Positions 54,543-62,984 of a stretch of DNA of 64,000 nucleotides are shown in pieces (position 1 is the stretch's first letter; every line of letters begins with the position of its first letter). A program made the position numbers and the translations under genes. The notes under the pieces are model-generated. The model was given only the letters and a program-made list of their open reading frames with translations. It was not told the DNA's origin and made no database searches. The stretch is from Abyssalbus ytuae (GTDB taxonomy: Bacteria > Bacteroidota > Bacteroidia > Flavobacteriales > Flavobacteriaceae). Location: NCBI RefSeq assembly GCF_022807975.1, contig NZ_CP094358.1, forward strand, positions 2,170,001 to 2,234,000. The letters run 5' to 3'.

Positions 54543-54968
54543 ATGAAAAATATATTTGTTTCGTTTTTAGTTTTTGCGCTTATTTTAATGAGTTCATCTT
54601 GTAGTTTGGATGATGACCACCAATCTAATTTTCACTTTGAAGCTCTGGAAGTTGTTAGTGCAGATTTTCCTGAAACCTTTGAATATGGTAATATTTACCG
54701 TATTAATGTAACTTTTAACCGCCCCACTACTTGCCATTATTTTGAAGGATTTGATTTTAACAGGACCGGAGAAACCGAAAGGACCATTTATGGTGTAGCT
54801 TCGGTGCTTGAAGATGAAAAATGTGAAGATTTAACCGATTCTGAGGTAGAGAATTATTTTGATTTTGAAGTTATATATACAGGCACATATACCTTTAAAA
54901 TTTGGGCAGGAGTAAATGAAAATGATGAAGATGAATTTTTAATAATCGAAGTGCCGGTAGAAAATTAA
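54543..54968 (+). CDS. Putative lipoprotein of unknown function
   Basis: The 141-residue protein has a lipoprotein signal with Cys20 (MSSSC), an acidic tether (SLDDDHQSN) and then a single beta-rich domain: LEVVSADFPETFEYGNIYRI near 35-54, CHYFEGFDFN, and YTGTYTFKIWAGVNENDEDE near the end. It has the look of an Ig-like surface lipoprotein. It is followed after 21 bases by an ECF sigma factor gene, with which it may share a transcript. No characterised family is recognised. Confidence 0.78.
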   Translation: MKNIFVSFLVFALILMSSSCSLDDDHQSNFHFEALEVVSADFPETFEYGNIYRINVTFNRPTTCHYFEGFDFNRTGETERTIYGVASVLEDEKCEDLTDSEVENYFDFEVIYTGTYTFKIWAGVNENDEDEFLIIEVPVEN

Positions 54969-54989
54969 AAACCAAAACAAACCATATAG

Positions 54990-55532
54990 GTGAGTTTAGA
55001 AGAACTCATAAATAAATGTAAAAGCGGGGAAAGGAATGCTCAGGAGCAATTGTACAGGTTGTATGCCGGAAAGCTTTTTGGAGTATGTTTAAAGTATTCC
55101 CGCAACAAAGAAGAGGCAGAAGACAATCTGCAGGATAGTTTTTTGACCATTTTTAAAAAAATACAGCAATTTACATTTAAAGGTTCTTTTGAAGGCTGGC
55201 TGAGAAGGGTTACAGTAAACACAGTACTACAAAAATACCGTAAAGATGGAGTTTTTGATATTATCAATGACGATATACCTGAAGAGGTAGAAGTAGAAAT
55301 TGATGAAGATGAAGTGTCGTTGGATTATTTACTGAAGCTAATACAGGAATTACCGGACAGGTACAGGCTTACCTTTAGTATGTATGTTTTAGACGGATTT
55401 TCCCATAAAGAAATTGCCAAAATGCTGAATATTAGTGAAGGCACCTCTAAATCGAATCTTGCAAGGGCAAGAGGAATCTTAAAAAATAAGATAGAAGAGA
55501 AAGATTTAAAAAAAAAAGTGAATTCATTGTAA
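54990..55532 (+). CDS. ECF-family RNA polymerase sigma factor
   Basis: The 180-residue protein has sigma region 2 (LYAGKLFGVCLKYSRNKEEA near 23-42, then DNLQDSFLTIFKKIQQF) and region 4 (LPDRYRLTFSMYVLDGFSHK, then EIAKMLNISEGTSKSNLARA) with no region 1 or 3, as in extracytoplasmic-function sigma factors. It should direct RNA polymerase to an envelope-response regulon. The start is GTG at 54990; no ATG fits. The next gene, 4 bases downstream, encodes a membrane-spanning protein that is the likely anti-sigma partner. Confidence 0.93.
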   Translation: MSLEELINKCKSGERNAQEQLYRLYAGKLFGVCLKYSRNKEEAEDNLQDSFLTIFKKIQQFTFKGSFEGWLRRVTVNTVLQKYRKDGVFDIINDDIPEEVEVEIDEDEVSLDYLLKLIQELPDRYRLTFSMYVLDGFSHKEIAKMLNISEGTSKSNLARARGILKNKIEEKDLKKKVNSL

Positions 55533-55536
55533 AAAA

Positions 55537-57087
55537 ATGAGTAACAGAAAAAATATAGACAGACTGTTTCAGGAAAAGTTCAAAGATTTTGAAGTTTTCC
55601 CGGATGAGGATATTTGGAATAACATTCACCGGAAACTGGATGCGTCTCAAAAGAAAAAACGTAGCCTTTTACCTCTTTGGGTAAGATTAGGAGGTATAGC
55701 TGCAGGTGTAGCTTTACTGCTTAGCATAGGATATAATGTTTTCTATAATAGTGTGGAAAACAATCACATTCTTACAGATAAAAATAATACCCTGCCACAG
55801 GAAGTTAACGGGCAGGACAAAATTGAAACCGAAATTGAAAAAGAAAAAATTGAAGGAACCGGAAACCCCAGTCAGATAGTACATGAAGAAATAGTAAATA
55901 ATAACCCTTCCAAATCAAATTCATTATCAAATAAGGAAAAAGTTAACACCCCAATTGTAAACAGCATTAATAACAATATAGTTGCTACACCACATTCTGG
56001 AAAACAGAGGGCAACTCAGCGCATAACAAGTTCAGTTCAAAATAACAATCAGAATAATTTCCCCGATTCGGAAGTGGTTTCACAACAAAATGATGAAGCA
56101 TCAGATAAAAATAATCAGCAAATAGCCTTGAATGCTCCACAGGAAGAAGAAAAGGATGTGTCGCCATATTTTGCTGAAAATAAAAACATTAAAAAAGAAG
56201 AAACCGTTGGGAAGAAAAATGAACCTTCCTCTGAAAAATTGGAGAAGGCTGTAGCCCAACAAGAAACACAGAAAGAGAATGGAAAAAAATCGATTTTCAG
56301 TGTTATTGAAGAAAATGAGAAAGAAGTAAAAGAAACTGAGGTTGCTCAAAACCGGTGGAGCATTACCCCTAATGTAGCGCCGGTTTATTATAATACTCTC
56401 GGTGATGGTTCTCCCATTCATTCCCAGTTTTCTGATAATAATAAAGAAGGTGACATTAATATGAGTTACGGTATTAACATAGCGTACCAGATAACAGATA
56501 AATTAAGCGTAAGATCCGGTATAAATAAAGTTAATTTCGGTTATAATACCCGAGGAGTAGAGTTTACCTCATCAACCCAGGGAGTTGTGATTGGAAATGT
56601 AAATTATTCTTCCAGAGCTACCAATATAAAAGTGAGTGATAATATTACCAATAATTCATCCGACCTCCCTTCCCAGGATCCTTTAGTAGCCTTTGAAGCT
56701 GCTAATATTGCCAGGGTAGAATCGTATGAGGGTTATATGAACCAAACCTTTGGTTATTTGGAAGTTCCCCTGGAATTAAAATACCGCATTCTCAATAAAA
56801 AATTCGGAGTAAATGTTATAGGAGGGGTAAGCTCCCTGTTTTTGACTGATAATGAAATCACCCTGGAGTCTGAGGGTCTTGTAACGGAAATGGGGGAGGC
56901 CAACAACCTGAATGAGGTAAATTTTAGTACTAATATAGGGTTAGGTTTTGATTATAAATTCAGCAAATCATTGCAATTAAGTGTAGAACCTATGTTTAAA
57001 TACCAGTTAAATGCCTTCTCAAACAGTGACGGAGGGTTTAAACCTTATTCATTAGGAGTATACACAGGAATAAATTTTAAGTTTTAG
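55537..57087 (+). CDS. Predicted trans-envelope protein: anti-sigma-like N-terminus, linker, C-terminal beta-barrel
   Basis: The 516-residue protein has a short cytosolic N-terminus (LFQEKFKDFEVFPDEDIWNN near 8-27) resembling anti-sigma leaders, then one membrane helix (about 46-70). A very hydrophilic N/E/K/Q-rich linker runs to about 265. The C-terminal half reads like an outer-membrane beta-barrel (WSITPNVAPVYYNTL, MSYGINIAYQITDKLSVRSG, ending YTGINFKF with a terminal Phe). It lies 4 bases after the sigma factor. A role as its anti-sigma/sensor is inference. Similar sigma-linked proteins occur in Bacteroidota but I know of no characterised one. Confidence 0.8.
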   Translation: MSNRKNIDRLFQEKFKDFEVFPDEDIWNNIHRKLDASQKKKRSLLPLWVRLGGIAAGVALLLSIGYNVFYNSVENNHILTDKNNTLPQEVNGQDKIETEIEKEKIEGTGNPSQIVHEEIVNNNPSKSNSLSNKEKVNTPIVNSINNNIVATPHSGKQRATQRITSSVQNNNQNNFPDSEVVSQQNDEASDKNNQQIALNAPQEEEKDVSPYFAENKNIKKEETVGKKNEPSSEKLEKAVAQQETQKENGKKSIFSVIEENEKEVKETEVAQNRWSITPNVAPVYYNTLGDGSPIHSQFSDNNKEGDINMSYGINIAYQITDKLSVRSGINKVNFGYNTRGVEFTSSTQGVVIGNVNYSSRATNIKVSDNITNNSSDLPSQDPLVAFEAANIARVESYEGYMNQTFGYLEVPLELKYRILNKKFGVNVIGGVSSLFLTDNEITLESEGLVTEMGEANNLNEVNFSTNIGLGFDYKFSKSLQLSVEPMFKYQLNAFSNSDGGFKPYSLGVYTGINFKF

Positions 57088-57135
57088 GTTTTTAGTAGGT
57101 TAGGTTGGTCGTTGCCTTTAGCAAGCAACGGCAGT

Positions 57136-57173
57136 AAAAAAAGCGTTTCTCAGATTTTTGAAACGCTTTTTTT
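57136..57173. terminator. Bidirectional terminator overlapping the end of plsC
   Basis: Arms aaaaaaagcgtttc (57136-57149) and gaaacgctttttt (57160-57172) enclose the plsC stop codon at 57150-57152 in the loop. T-runs exist on both strands. A smaller hairpin (cgttgc/gcaacg, 57109-57129) lies just upstream on the plus strand. Confidence 0.8.
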
Positions 57174-57911
57174 TGTTTTGCTCACAAGCTCGTTATAAAT
57201 TATTTCCCTGGCCTGTGTTTTTATTTTTTCTTTGCTGTCGGGTTGTAACCCAGCCGTTTCAATAAATCTATGAATTTTAACCCTCATCCGGCCTGGGCTC
57301 CCGCTAAAAAAGTTATACGAAAAGCGTTTTTTATTATCCAAAAATGTCATGGGGACAATGGGTATCTGGTGTTCAATTGCCAACCGGAACGCACCATCTT
57401 TAAAATCATCTAATAGTACTTTTTCATCCGGCACACCTCCTTCAGGAAAAATACAGATGCTCAGTCCCTGTTTTAATCTTCTCTGTGCCCTTAAATATAC
57501 AGTCGACCTGCTTCGGGCATTCTCCCTGTCAACCAGAATACAAACCCTTTTATAAAAAAAACCGAAAACAGGAATTTTAGCCAGCTCTTTTTTCCCTACA
57601 AAAACAAAGGGATTTTTAGAAGCTTTCAGCATAAGCATAATGTCGGTCATACAGGTATGGTTGGCAATGAGCATATAACTTTTCCCCTTTACTATTTTTT
57701 GTTCTTTTTTTATCAGCGGTATAAAACCCATACCATATAAAATAATATTAGCCCAAATATTTCTGGCAATCCAGAAAAACTGAGGATAAAATTTTTCCGA
57801 AGAGCTCAAAATCACCAGTATGGGAAACAAAACAATAATGGGAATAGCAACCAGCACATAAAACCATATGCGCCATATTATGTAAAACACTCCTTTTAAA
57901 AGTTTAATCAT
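57150..57911 (-). CDS. plsC: 1-acyl-sn-glycerol-3-phosphate acyltransferase
   Basis: The enzyme adds the second acyl chain to lysophosphatidate, forming phosphatidate for membrane lipids. The 253 residues start with a membrane segment (8-36) and contain the HX4D motif HTCMTD (H85 and D90), the glycerol-phosphate site FPEGGVPDE near 160 and IPIVPMTFLDN. The ATG at 57911 (MIKLLKG) is preferred; the upstream ATG at 57929 falls in the divergent trpS promoter. The last codons lie in a terminator hairpin. Confidence 0.92.
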   Translation of the reverse strand: MIKLLKGVFYIIWRIWFYVLVAIPIIVLFPILVILSSSEKFYPQFFWIARNIWANIILYGMGFIPLIKKEQKIVKGKSYMLIANHTCMTDIMLMLKASKNPFVFVGKKELAKIPVFGFFYKRVCILVDRENARSRSTVYLRAQRRLKQGLSICIFPEGGVPDEKVLLDDFKDGAFRLAIEHQIPIVPMTFLDNKKRFSYNFFSGSPGRMRVKIHRFIETAGLQPDSKEKIKTQAREIIYNELVSKTKKSVSKI

Positions 57912-57928
57912 GTGGCCAAAAATAAACA

Positions 57929-57964
57929 TTTGTCATGTACATTCGGCAAAACATTTTACCTTTG
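57929..57964 (+). promoter_or_regulatory. Predicted promoter of trpS
   Basis: TTTG at 57929-57932 and TACCTTTG at 57957-57964 fit the -33/-7 Bacteroidota elements, with a 24-base spacer that is slightly long. The start codon at 57986 is 21 bases downstream. Confidence 0.45.
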
Positions 57965-57985
57965 TGGCGCTCGAAAAAATATTTT

Positions 57986-58954
57986 ATGGCAAGAATACTC
58001 ACAGGTATACAAAGTACAGGAACCCCGCATTTGGGAAATTTACTAGGTGCTATTATCCCGGCAATAGAAATGGCCAAAGACACAAAAAACGATTCTTTTT
58101 TATTTATTGCCGATATGCATTCCCTTACCCAGATAAAAGACGGGAAGCAATTACGTGAAAATACTTATGCCACTGCCGCCACCTGGCTCGCCTTCGGGCT
58201 TGATATTGACAAAACGGTTTTTTACCGGCAAAGTGATGTTCCTGAAGTTACCGAACTTTCATGGTATTTAAGTTGTTTTTACCCGTATCAACGTTTAACG
58301 CTGGCTCATTCTTTTAAGGATAAGGCCGACAGGCTGGAAGATGTAAACGCAGGTTTATTTACTTACCCTATGCTTATGGCTGCTGATATTTTGCTGTATG
58401 ATGCCGAAATTGTTCCGGTAGGTAAAGACCAGTTGCAGCATCTCGAAATGACCCGGGATGTGGTGGCAAGGTTTCATAACCAGATGGGGGAAACATTCGT
58501 GCTGCCGGAAGCGAAAGTTCAGGAAGAAACCATGTATATTCCGGGAACTGACGGACAAAAAATGAGCAAATCCAGAAATAACATTATAAATATATTTTTG
58601 CCGGACAAGCAACTGCGTAAACAAATAATGGGTATACAAACCGACAGCACCCCGTTGGAAGAACCGAAAGACACCGATACCTGTAACGTATTTGCCCTTT
58701 ACAAAATTTTGGCAGGGGCCAGCCAGGTTGAGGAAATGAAAAACAACTACGAAAAAGGGGGATATGGGTACGGCCATGCCAAACAGGCGTTGTACGAATT
58801 AATCACCCAAAAGTTTGCTGCAGAAAGAGAAAGGTTTAATTACTACCTGCAAAATTTACATGAAGTAGATGAGGCTTTGGCTTTGGGAGCCCAAAAAGCC
58901 AGAAAAGCAGGCGCTGAAGTTTTAAAAAGAGTACGCGAAAAGGTTGGCTATTAG
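57986..58954 (+). CDS. trpS: Tryptophanyl-tRNA synthetase
   Basis: The enzyme charges tRNA-Trp with tryptophan. The 322-residue class I synthetase has the HIGH-like motif TGTPHLGNLLGA near 11-22 and the KMSKS loop DGQKMSKSRNN near 190. The ATG at 57986 (MARILTG) follows the promoter, whereas an ATG 17 codons upstream would lie between the promoter elements. It is followed after 38 bases by an enoyl-CoA hydratase gene on the same strand. Confidence 0.96.
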   Translation: MARILTGIQSTGTPHLGNLLGAIIPAIEMAKDTKNDSFLFIADMHSLTQIKDGKQLRENTYATAATWLAFGLDIDKTVFYRQSDVPEVTELSWYLSCFYPYQRLTLAHSFKDKADRLEDVNAGLFTYPMLMAADILLYDAEIVPVGKDQLQHLEMTRDVVARFHNQMGETFVLPEAKVQEETMYIPGTDGQKMSKSRNNIINIFLPDKQLRKQIMGIQTDSTPLEEPKDTDTCNVFALYKILAGASQVEEMKNNYEKGGYGYGHAKQALYELITQKFAAERERFNYYLQNLHEVDEALALGAQKARKAGAEVLKRVREKVGY

Positions 58955-58992
58955 TTGGATTAATATTAATTTCATGCTGTAAAATATGTGAA

Positions 58993-59763
58993 ATGAATTT
59001 CGAAAATATCCTTGTAAACATTGACGAGAAAATTGCCTTAATTACCATTAACAGGCCATCAAAACTTAACGCTTTAAACAAATCTACTATCGAAGAACTT
59101 CACCAGGCTTTTAAAAGTCTTGATGCCGATAAAGATATACGGGTTATCATTATAACCGGCAGTGGTGAGAAAGCTTTTGTCGCCGGGGCCGATATTTCAG
59201 AGTTTTCAGGTTTTTCTGTTGAAGAAGGAAAAAAACTGGCTTCCGAAGGACAAAAAATTCTTTTTGATTTTATTGAAAACCTTTCTACCCCGGTTATTGC
59301 AGCCATAAACGGTTTTGCATTAGGAGGGGGGCTGGAGTTGGCCATGGCCTGCCATTTCAGGTTGGCCTCGGACAATGCCAGAATGGGACTGCCCGAAGTA
59401 TCCTTAGGGTTAATTCCCGGGTATGGGGGTACCCAGCGCTTACCACGCCTGATAGGAAAAGGCCGTGCAATGGAAATGATTATGACCGGCGGTATGATTG
59501 GTACCGAAGAGGCTCTTGCTTACGGATTAATAAATTATATGGTGGCCCTGGAACAGCTTATTGAACACTGCAAAAAAATTGCCCGTAAAATCATAGAAAA
59601 TTCACCTGTGGCTATAGCGGCTGCAATAAAAACCATTAATGCCGGTTTTGATAATACCGGTTTTACAGAAGAAATAGATACTTTTGGAGAATGTTTTGGC
59701 ACCTATGATTTTAAAGAGGGCACCTCAGCCTTTTTGGAAAAAAGAAAGGCTGATTTTTCATAA
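58993..59763 (+). CDS. Enoyl-CoA hydratase/isomerase (crotonase family)
   Basis: The 256-residue protein has the crotonase signature [20 protein letters not shown] near 97-116 (first catalytic Glu within GGGLELA) and the second Glu in [20 protein letters not shown] near 127-146; the oxyanion-hole segment [12 protein letters not shown] is also clear. It should hydrate a short-chain enoyl-CoA (3-hydroxybutyryl-CoA dehydratase-like). The exact substrate is not certain. It follows trpS and probably shares its transcript. Confidence 0.92.
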   Translation: MNFENILVNIDEKIALITINRPSKLNALNKSTIEELHQAFKSLDADKDIRVIIITGSGEKAFVAGADISEFSGFSVEEGKKLASEGQKILFDFIENLSTPVIAAINGFALGGGLELAMACHFRLASDNARMGLPEVSLGLIPGYGGTQRLPRLIGKGRAMEMIMTGGMIGTEEALAYGLINYMVALEQLIEHCKKIARKIIENSPVAIAAAIKTINAGFDNTGFTEEIDTFGECFGTYDFKEGTSAFLEKRKADFS

Positions 59764-59833
59764 ATAGACCGAAGCACATAAAATTTTGCAGTTATTTATA
59801 TTTAGCGGGTTCCCATGTTGTTTAAGAATATTA

Positions 59834-60829
59834 TTAAGGGGTTTCCAAACCACTTGCCTCACCCCTCATATGCTTTCCATAAAGATATTCTGCTGCCGAG
59901 ACTGCCATTTTCCTCTGGTTATGCCCCACCTTAGGTACAAGTTGTAATTTCCAGTTAACCTTAGCATTTATCTTTTTGGCAATAGCGTTACTGGCATGGT
60001 AAAAAGATTGTGCCCTTGCTAACCGGTGTATTCCATATTTATCAGTAGTTGCAGAGCGTAATAACAAACCGCCCTTTTCATTTTCGTTATCCAGTTCTCC
60101 TATAAATAAGACCAGGTTTTTTTTAAAAGAATGTTTTAAATCTTTTTTAGTAAACCCTGAATTTTTCAATCCAAAGGGAATAGTCAGTTCTAAGTCAGGC
60201 AACGTATAAGAACCCGCGTTTGAAGCTAAAATTGTATTAGCTTTAGAAGCCGGAGAGAACAAAACGAAACGATGCAAAATTTGACCGCCTGCCGAATGCC
60301 CGAACATATCATAACTTTTTTGTGAGGACCCAGTAGCTTCTACAGCCATCTCAAAAAGCCGGTCAAAATCATTATAAATCCAGGTTTTTTTATTCAGATT
60401 TATTGTAAAGGCAAGCTTTTCTTCATCTAAAAACACATTATTGGAAGTGTTGTCAAAAGTTACACAGTCGGCAATATTTAAATCCTTCACAGTACCCCCT
60501 AAATGATAATCGCCATAAGGGTATTTACTCTCATCATAGCTGGGAGAAAGTATTAATACATTGTATTTTTCAGATGCTTCTACCCAGGAGTCACGATAGC
60601 TGTCGCCATTTCTTCCCGACCCCGGGACTACAATTAGAATTTTAGAATGTTTCTGAAATTTTCCCGGCAGGTAATAATACACATCAACAGAATCGGATTC
60701 ATGCCCGGAGCCTCCCGAAATTGTAAAAACGCCGGAACCTTTTTCAATACTGATCTCCTTTTGTGCAAAGCCATTCTTCATTATAAACAAAAGGAACAAA
60801 ACTGTTACTATAAACGGTGGGTTTTTCAT
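59834..60829 (-). CDS. Secreted alpha/beta-hydrolase-like protein
   Basis: The 331-residue protein starts with a signal peptide ending near GFAQ (the ATG at 60829 is chosen because an upstream one would bury the signal). The region HSKILIVVPGSGRNGDSYRD looks like an oxyanion hole and DMFGHSAGGQILHRF holds a GHSAGG nucleophile elbow; a late LVPKVGHNQRKM supplies the His. This fits the alpha/beta hydrolase fold, possibly an exported esterase or polyester depolymerase-like enzyme. No specific family is recognised. It lies divergent from a two-component system. Confidence 0.82.
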   Translation of the reverse strand: MKNPPFIVTVLFLLFIMKNGFAQKEISIEKGSGVFTISGGSGHESDSVDVYYYLPGKFQKHSKILIVVPGSGRNGDSYRDSWVEASEKYNVLILSPSYDESKYPYGDYHLGGTVKDLNIADCVTFDNTSNNVFLDEEKLAFTINLNKKTWIYNDFDRLFEMAVEATGSSQKSYDMFGHSAGGQILHRFVLFSPASKANTILASNAGSYTLPDLELTIPFGLKNSGFTKKDLKHSFKKNLVLFIGELDNENEKGGLLLRSATTDKYGIHRLARAQSFYHASNAIAKKINAKVNWKLQLVPKVGHNQRKMAVSAAEYLYGKHMRGEASGLETP

Positions 60830-61056
60830 AACAAATAAATTATATGTTATAACACCACAAAGAACAATCATTGAATGATATCTTATTTTCATTGCCCATA
60901 CACAACTTACATCAACTCATATTAAGTGTTTAAAAAATGACAAGTATTGTTTATCATTCATAAAAGCCGGTTAGCAGGTAATAAACACGAGTTCATAGGT
61001 TGTTGTTAACGGAAGAGAAAATTAGTAACTATTTTTGAGGGTATTCTTTTAATAAT

Positions 61057-62139
61057 ATGGGTGACATAAAAAAGATTTTAATCAACTACATACCTAAAAA
61101 GCGGTGGATGCTGCATGTGCTTTTCTGGATTATAATATTAACATTGCTCACCTTTGCCATTACCACCCCTTACGGAAATTACTATATTATATTTGTTCGC
61201 AATTTATTTATGCTCGTTCCGCAGCTGTTAGCATCATATTTGCTGGTTTATTATCAGGTGCCCAAACTTTTGTACAAGCACAGGTATTTTTGGTTCTTTT
61301 TATCTCTTTTTGTTTCCTGCTATCTGTTATCGGCCCTTGCCCGGGTAATTGTGATATATATTATTGAAGAATTATTCCGTCCCCCTCCGTTTACTAAAGA
61401 ATCAGTGGTTGAAATACTTAAAAACCCACGCATACTTTTTACCGGCTATTTTTTTAATGTCTACACCCCCGCTATTATAATGTTTATTACCCGGCTGGTA
61501 AAAGAAAAATTTGAGGAAGAAAAGAAACTGGAAACACTGGAAAAAGATAAAGTAAAAGCAGAGCTCAATTTTTTAAAGGCACAGATACATCCTCATTTTT
61601 TATTTAATACCCTAAATAATTTGTATGTACTGGCCCGGAAAAAATCTGATAAAGCCCCTGAAGCTATTTTAAAACTATCGGAAATATTAGATTATATTCT
61701 CTATGGCAACCCCCAAAAAGTTTCGGTAGAAAAAGAAATTCATCTTATTAAAAACTATATAAACCTCGAACAGTTAAGATATGGCGAAAGGTTGACAGTA
61801 ATTGTGAATGAAAAAATTGATAACCCCCATACACAAATGCCTCCTCTTATTTTAATTTCCATTATTGAAAATGCTTTTAAACACGGAGTGAACGGATTAA
61901 TAGAAAAACCTGAAATTAAAATAGACATTACCGTAAATAATTCCGAATTATTCTTTGAGGTATACAACACAAAACCAGCCGTTGCCCACAGCGGTAAAAA
62001 AGATTATAAAAATGGTATAGGCCTTAAAAATACAATCAGTCAGTTGCAGCTTTTATATCCCAAAAAACATACTTTGGAAATTAAAGATGGTGACGGGTTT
62101 TATATTGTAAAGTTGTATATAAACTTAAATATTACCTGA
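61057..62139 (+). CDS. LytS/YpdA-type sensor histidine kinase
   Basis: The 360-residue protein has four hydrophobic segments in its first 150 residues, then the His_kinase domain with the phosphoacceptor His180 in QIHPHFLFNTLNNLY, followed by an HATPase core (IIENAFKHG and NGIGLKNTISQL). It should autophosphorylate and signal to the response regulator 22 bases downstream. No periplasmic sensor domain is evident, so the signal may be sensed in the membrane. Confidence 0.94.
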   Translation: MGDIKKILINYIPKKRWMLHVLFWIIILTLLTFAITTPYGNYYIIFVRNLFMLVPQLLASYLLVYYQVPKLLYKHRYFWFFLSLFVSCYLLSALARVIVIYIIEELFRPPPFTKESVVEILKNPRILFTGYFFNVYTPAIIMFITRLVKEKFEEEKKLETLEKDKVKAELNFLKAQIHPHFLFNTLNNLYVLARKKSDKAPEAILKLSEILDYILYGNPQKVSVEKEIHLIKNYINLEQLRYGERLTVIVNEKIDNPHTQMPPLILISIIENAFKHGVNGLIEKPEIKIDITVNNSELFFEVYNTKPAVAHSGKKDYKNGIGLKNTISQLQLLYPKKHTLEIKDGDGFYIVKLYINLNIT

Positions 62140-62161
62140 AAAACTTTATATTTATAATAAT

Positions 62162-62878
62162 ATGAAAGTACAATGTTTAATAATTGATGACGAGCCGCTG
62201 GCAAGGTCTCTTATTGAAGATTATATCTCAACTTTTTCCTCTCTGGAAACCGTTGCTTCCTGTGATAACGCCATAAATGCTTTTGAAATTTTAAACACCA
62301 AAAAAATTGATTTGATTTTTCTGGACATCCGGATGCCTGTACTGGACGGTATGGAATTTGTAAAATCTTTAAAAAATCCGCCCAAAGTTATATTAACTAC
62401 CGCTTACCGGAAGTATGCCCCGGAAAGCTATGAACTTAATGTAATTGATTATCTTTTAAAACCCGTTTCTTTTGAACGGTTTATGAAAGCAGTAGACAAG
62501 TATTTTGAAAGCACCAAAACTTTACCCGCCCCTGCCTCCGATTTCCATAATGTAGGTGAGGAAGGGTATATATATGTGAACATGAACAAAAAGTATCATA
62601 AAATTTTATTTAATGATATTATATATGCCGAGAGCATAAAAGATTACTTAAAAATTCATACCCCGGAGAATAGTATAACTACAAAACGAAAAATAGGTGA
62701 TTTTGAAAAAGGGTTGCCTGCATTCTTTTTACGCACACATAAATCGTATATTATAAACACAAAAAAAATTACCGCTTTTACTGCCACCCATATAGAACTT
62801 GATAAAATTGAAATACCCATAGGGCAAACCTTTAAGCAAAAAGTATCCGGGTATTTACAGCAACAATTCCGCAGGTAA
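62162..62878 (+). CDS. LytTR-family response regulator
   Basis: The 238-residue protein has a receiver domain with the acidic pocket IIDDEP (7-12), the phosphorylated Asp55 in IFLDIRMP and the Lys in LLKPVSF near 105. A LytTR DNA-binding domain follows (IIYAESIKDYLKIHT, then FLRTHKSYIINTKKI). It is paired with the kinase upstream. Flavobacterial members often control only a few genes near them. Confidence 0.95.
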   Translation: MKVQCLIIDDEPLARSLIEDYISTFSSLETVASCDNAINAFEILNTKKIDLIFLDIRMPVLDGMEFVKSLKNPPKVILTTAYRKYAPESYELNVIDYLLKPVSFERFMKAVDKYFESTKTLPAPASDFHNVGEEGYIYVNMNKKYHKILFNDIIYAESIKDYLKIHTPENSITTKRKIGDFEKGLPAFFLRTHKSYIINTKKITAFTATHIELDKIEIPIGQTFKQKVSGYLQQQFRR

Positions 62879-62984
62879 AATATTTTTTGTTCATAACCCA
62901 GGTTTGTTTTAACATTTTCCGGCTTCTTATTTACCTATCTTTAGAAGACAAAAACTGCTGTTTTAATCCTTTAATTTGTTTTAA

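Noticed and set aside
58355-58777. 140-codon open frame antisense to trpS
   Set aside because: It mirrors conserved synthetase codons and has no upstream promoter or homologue that I recognise.
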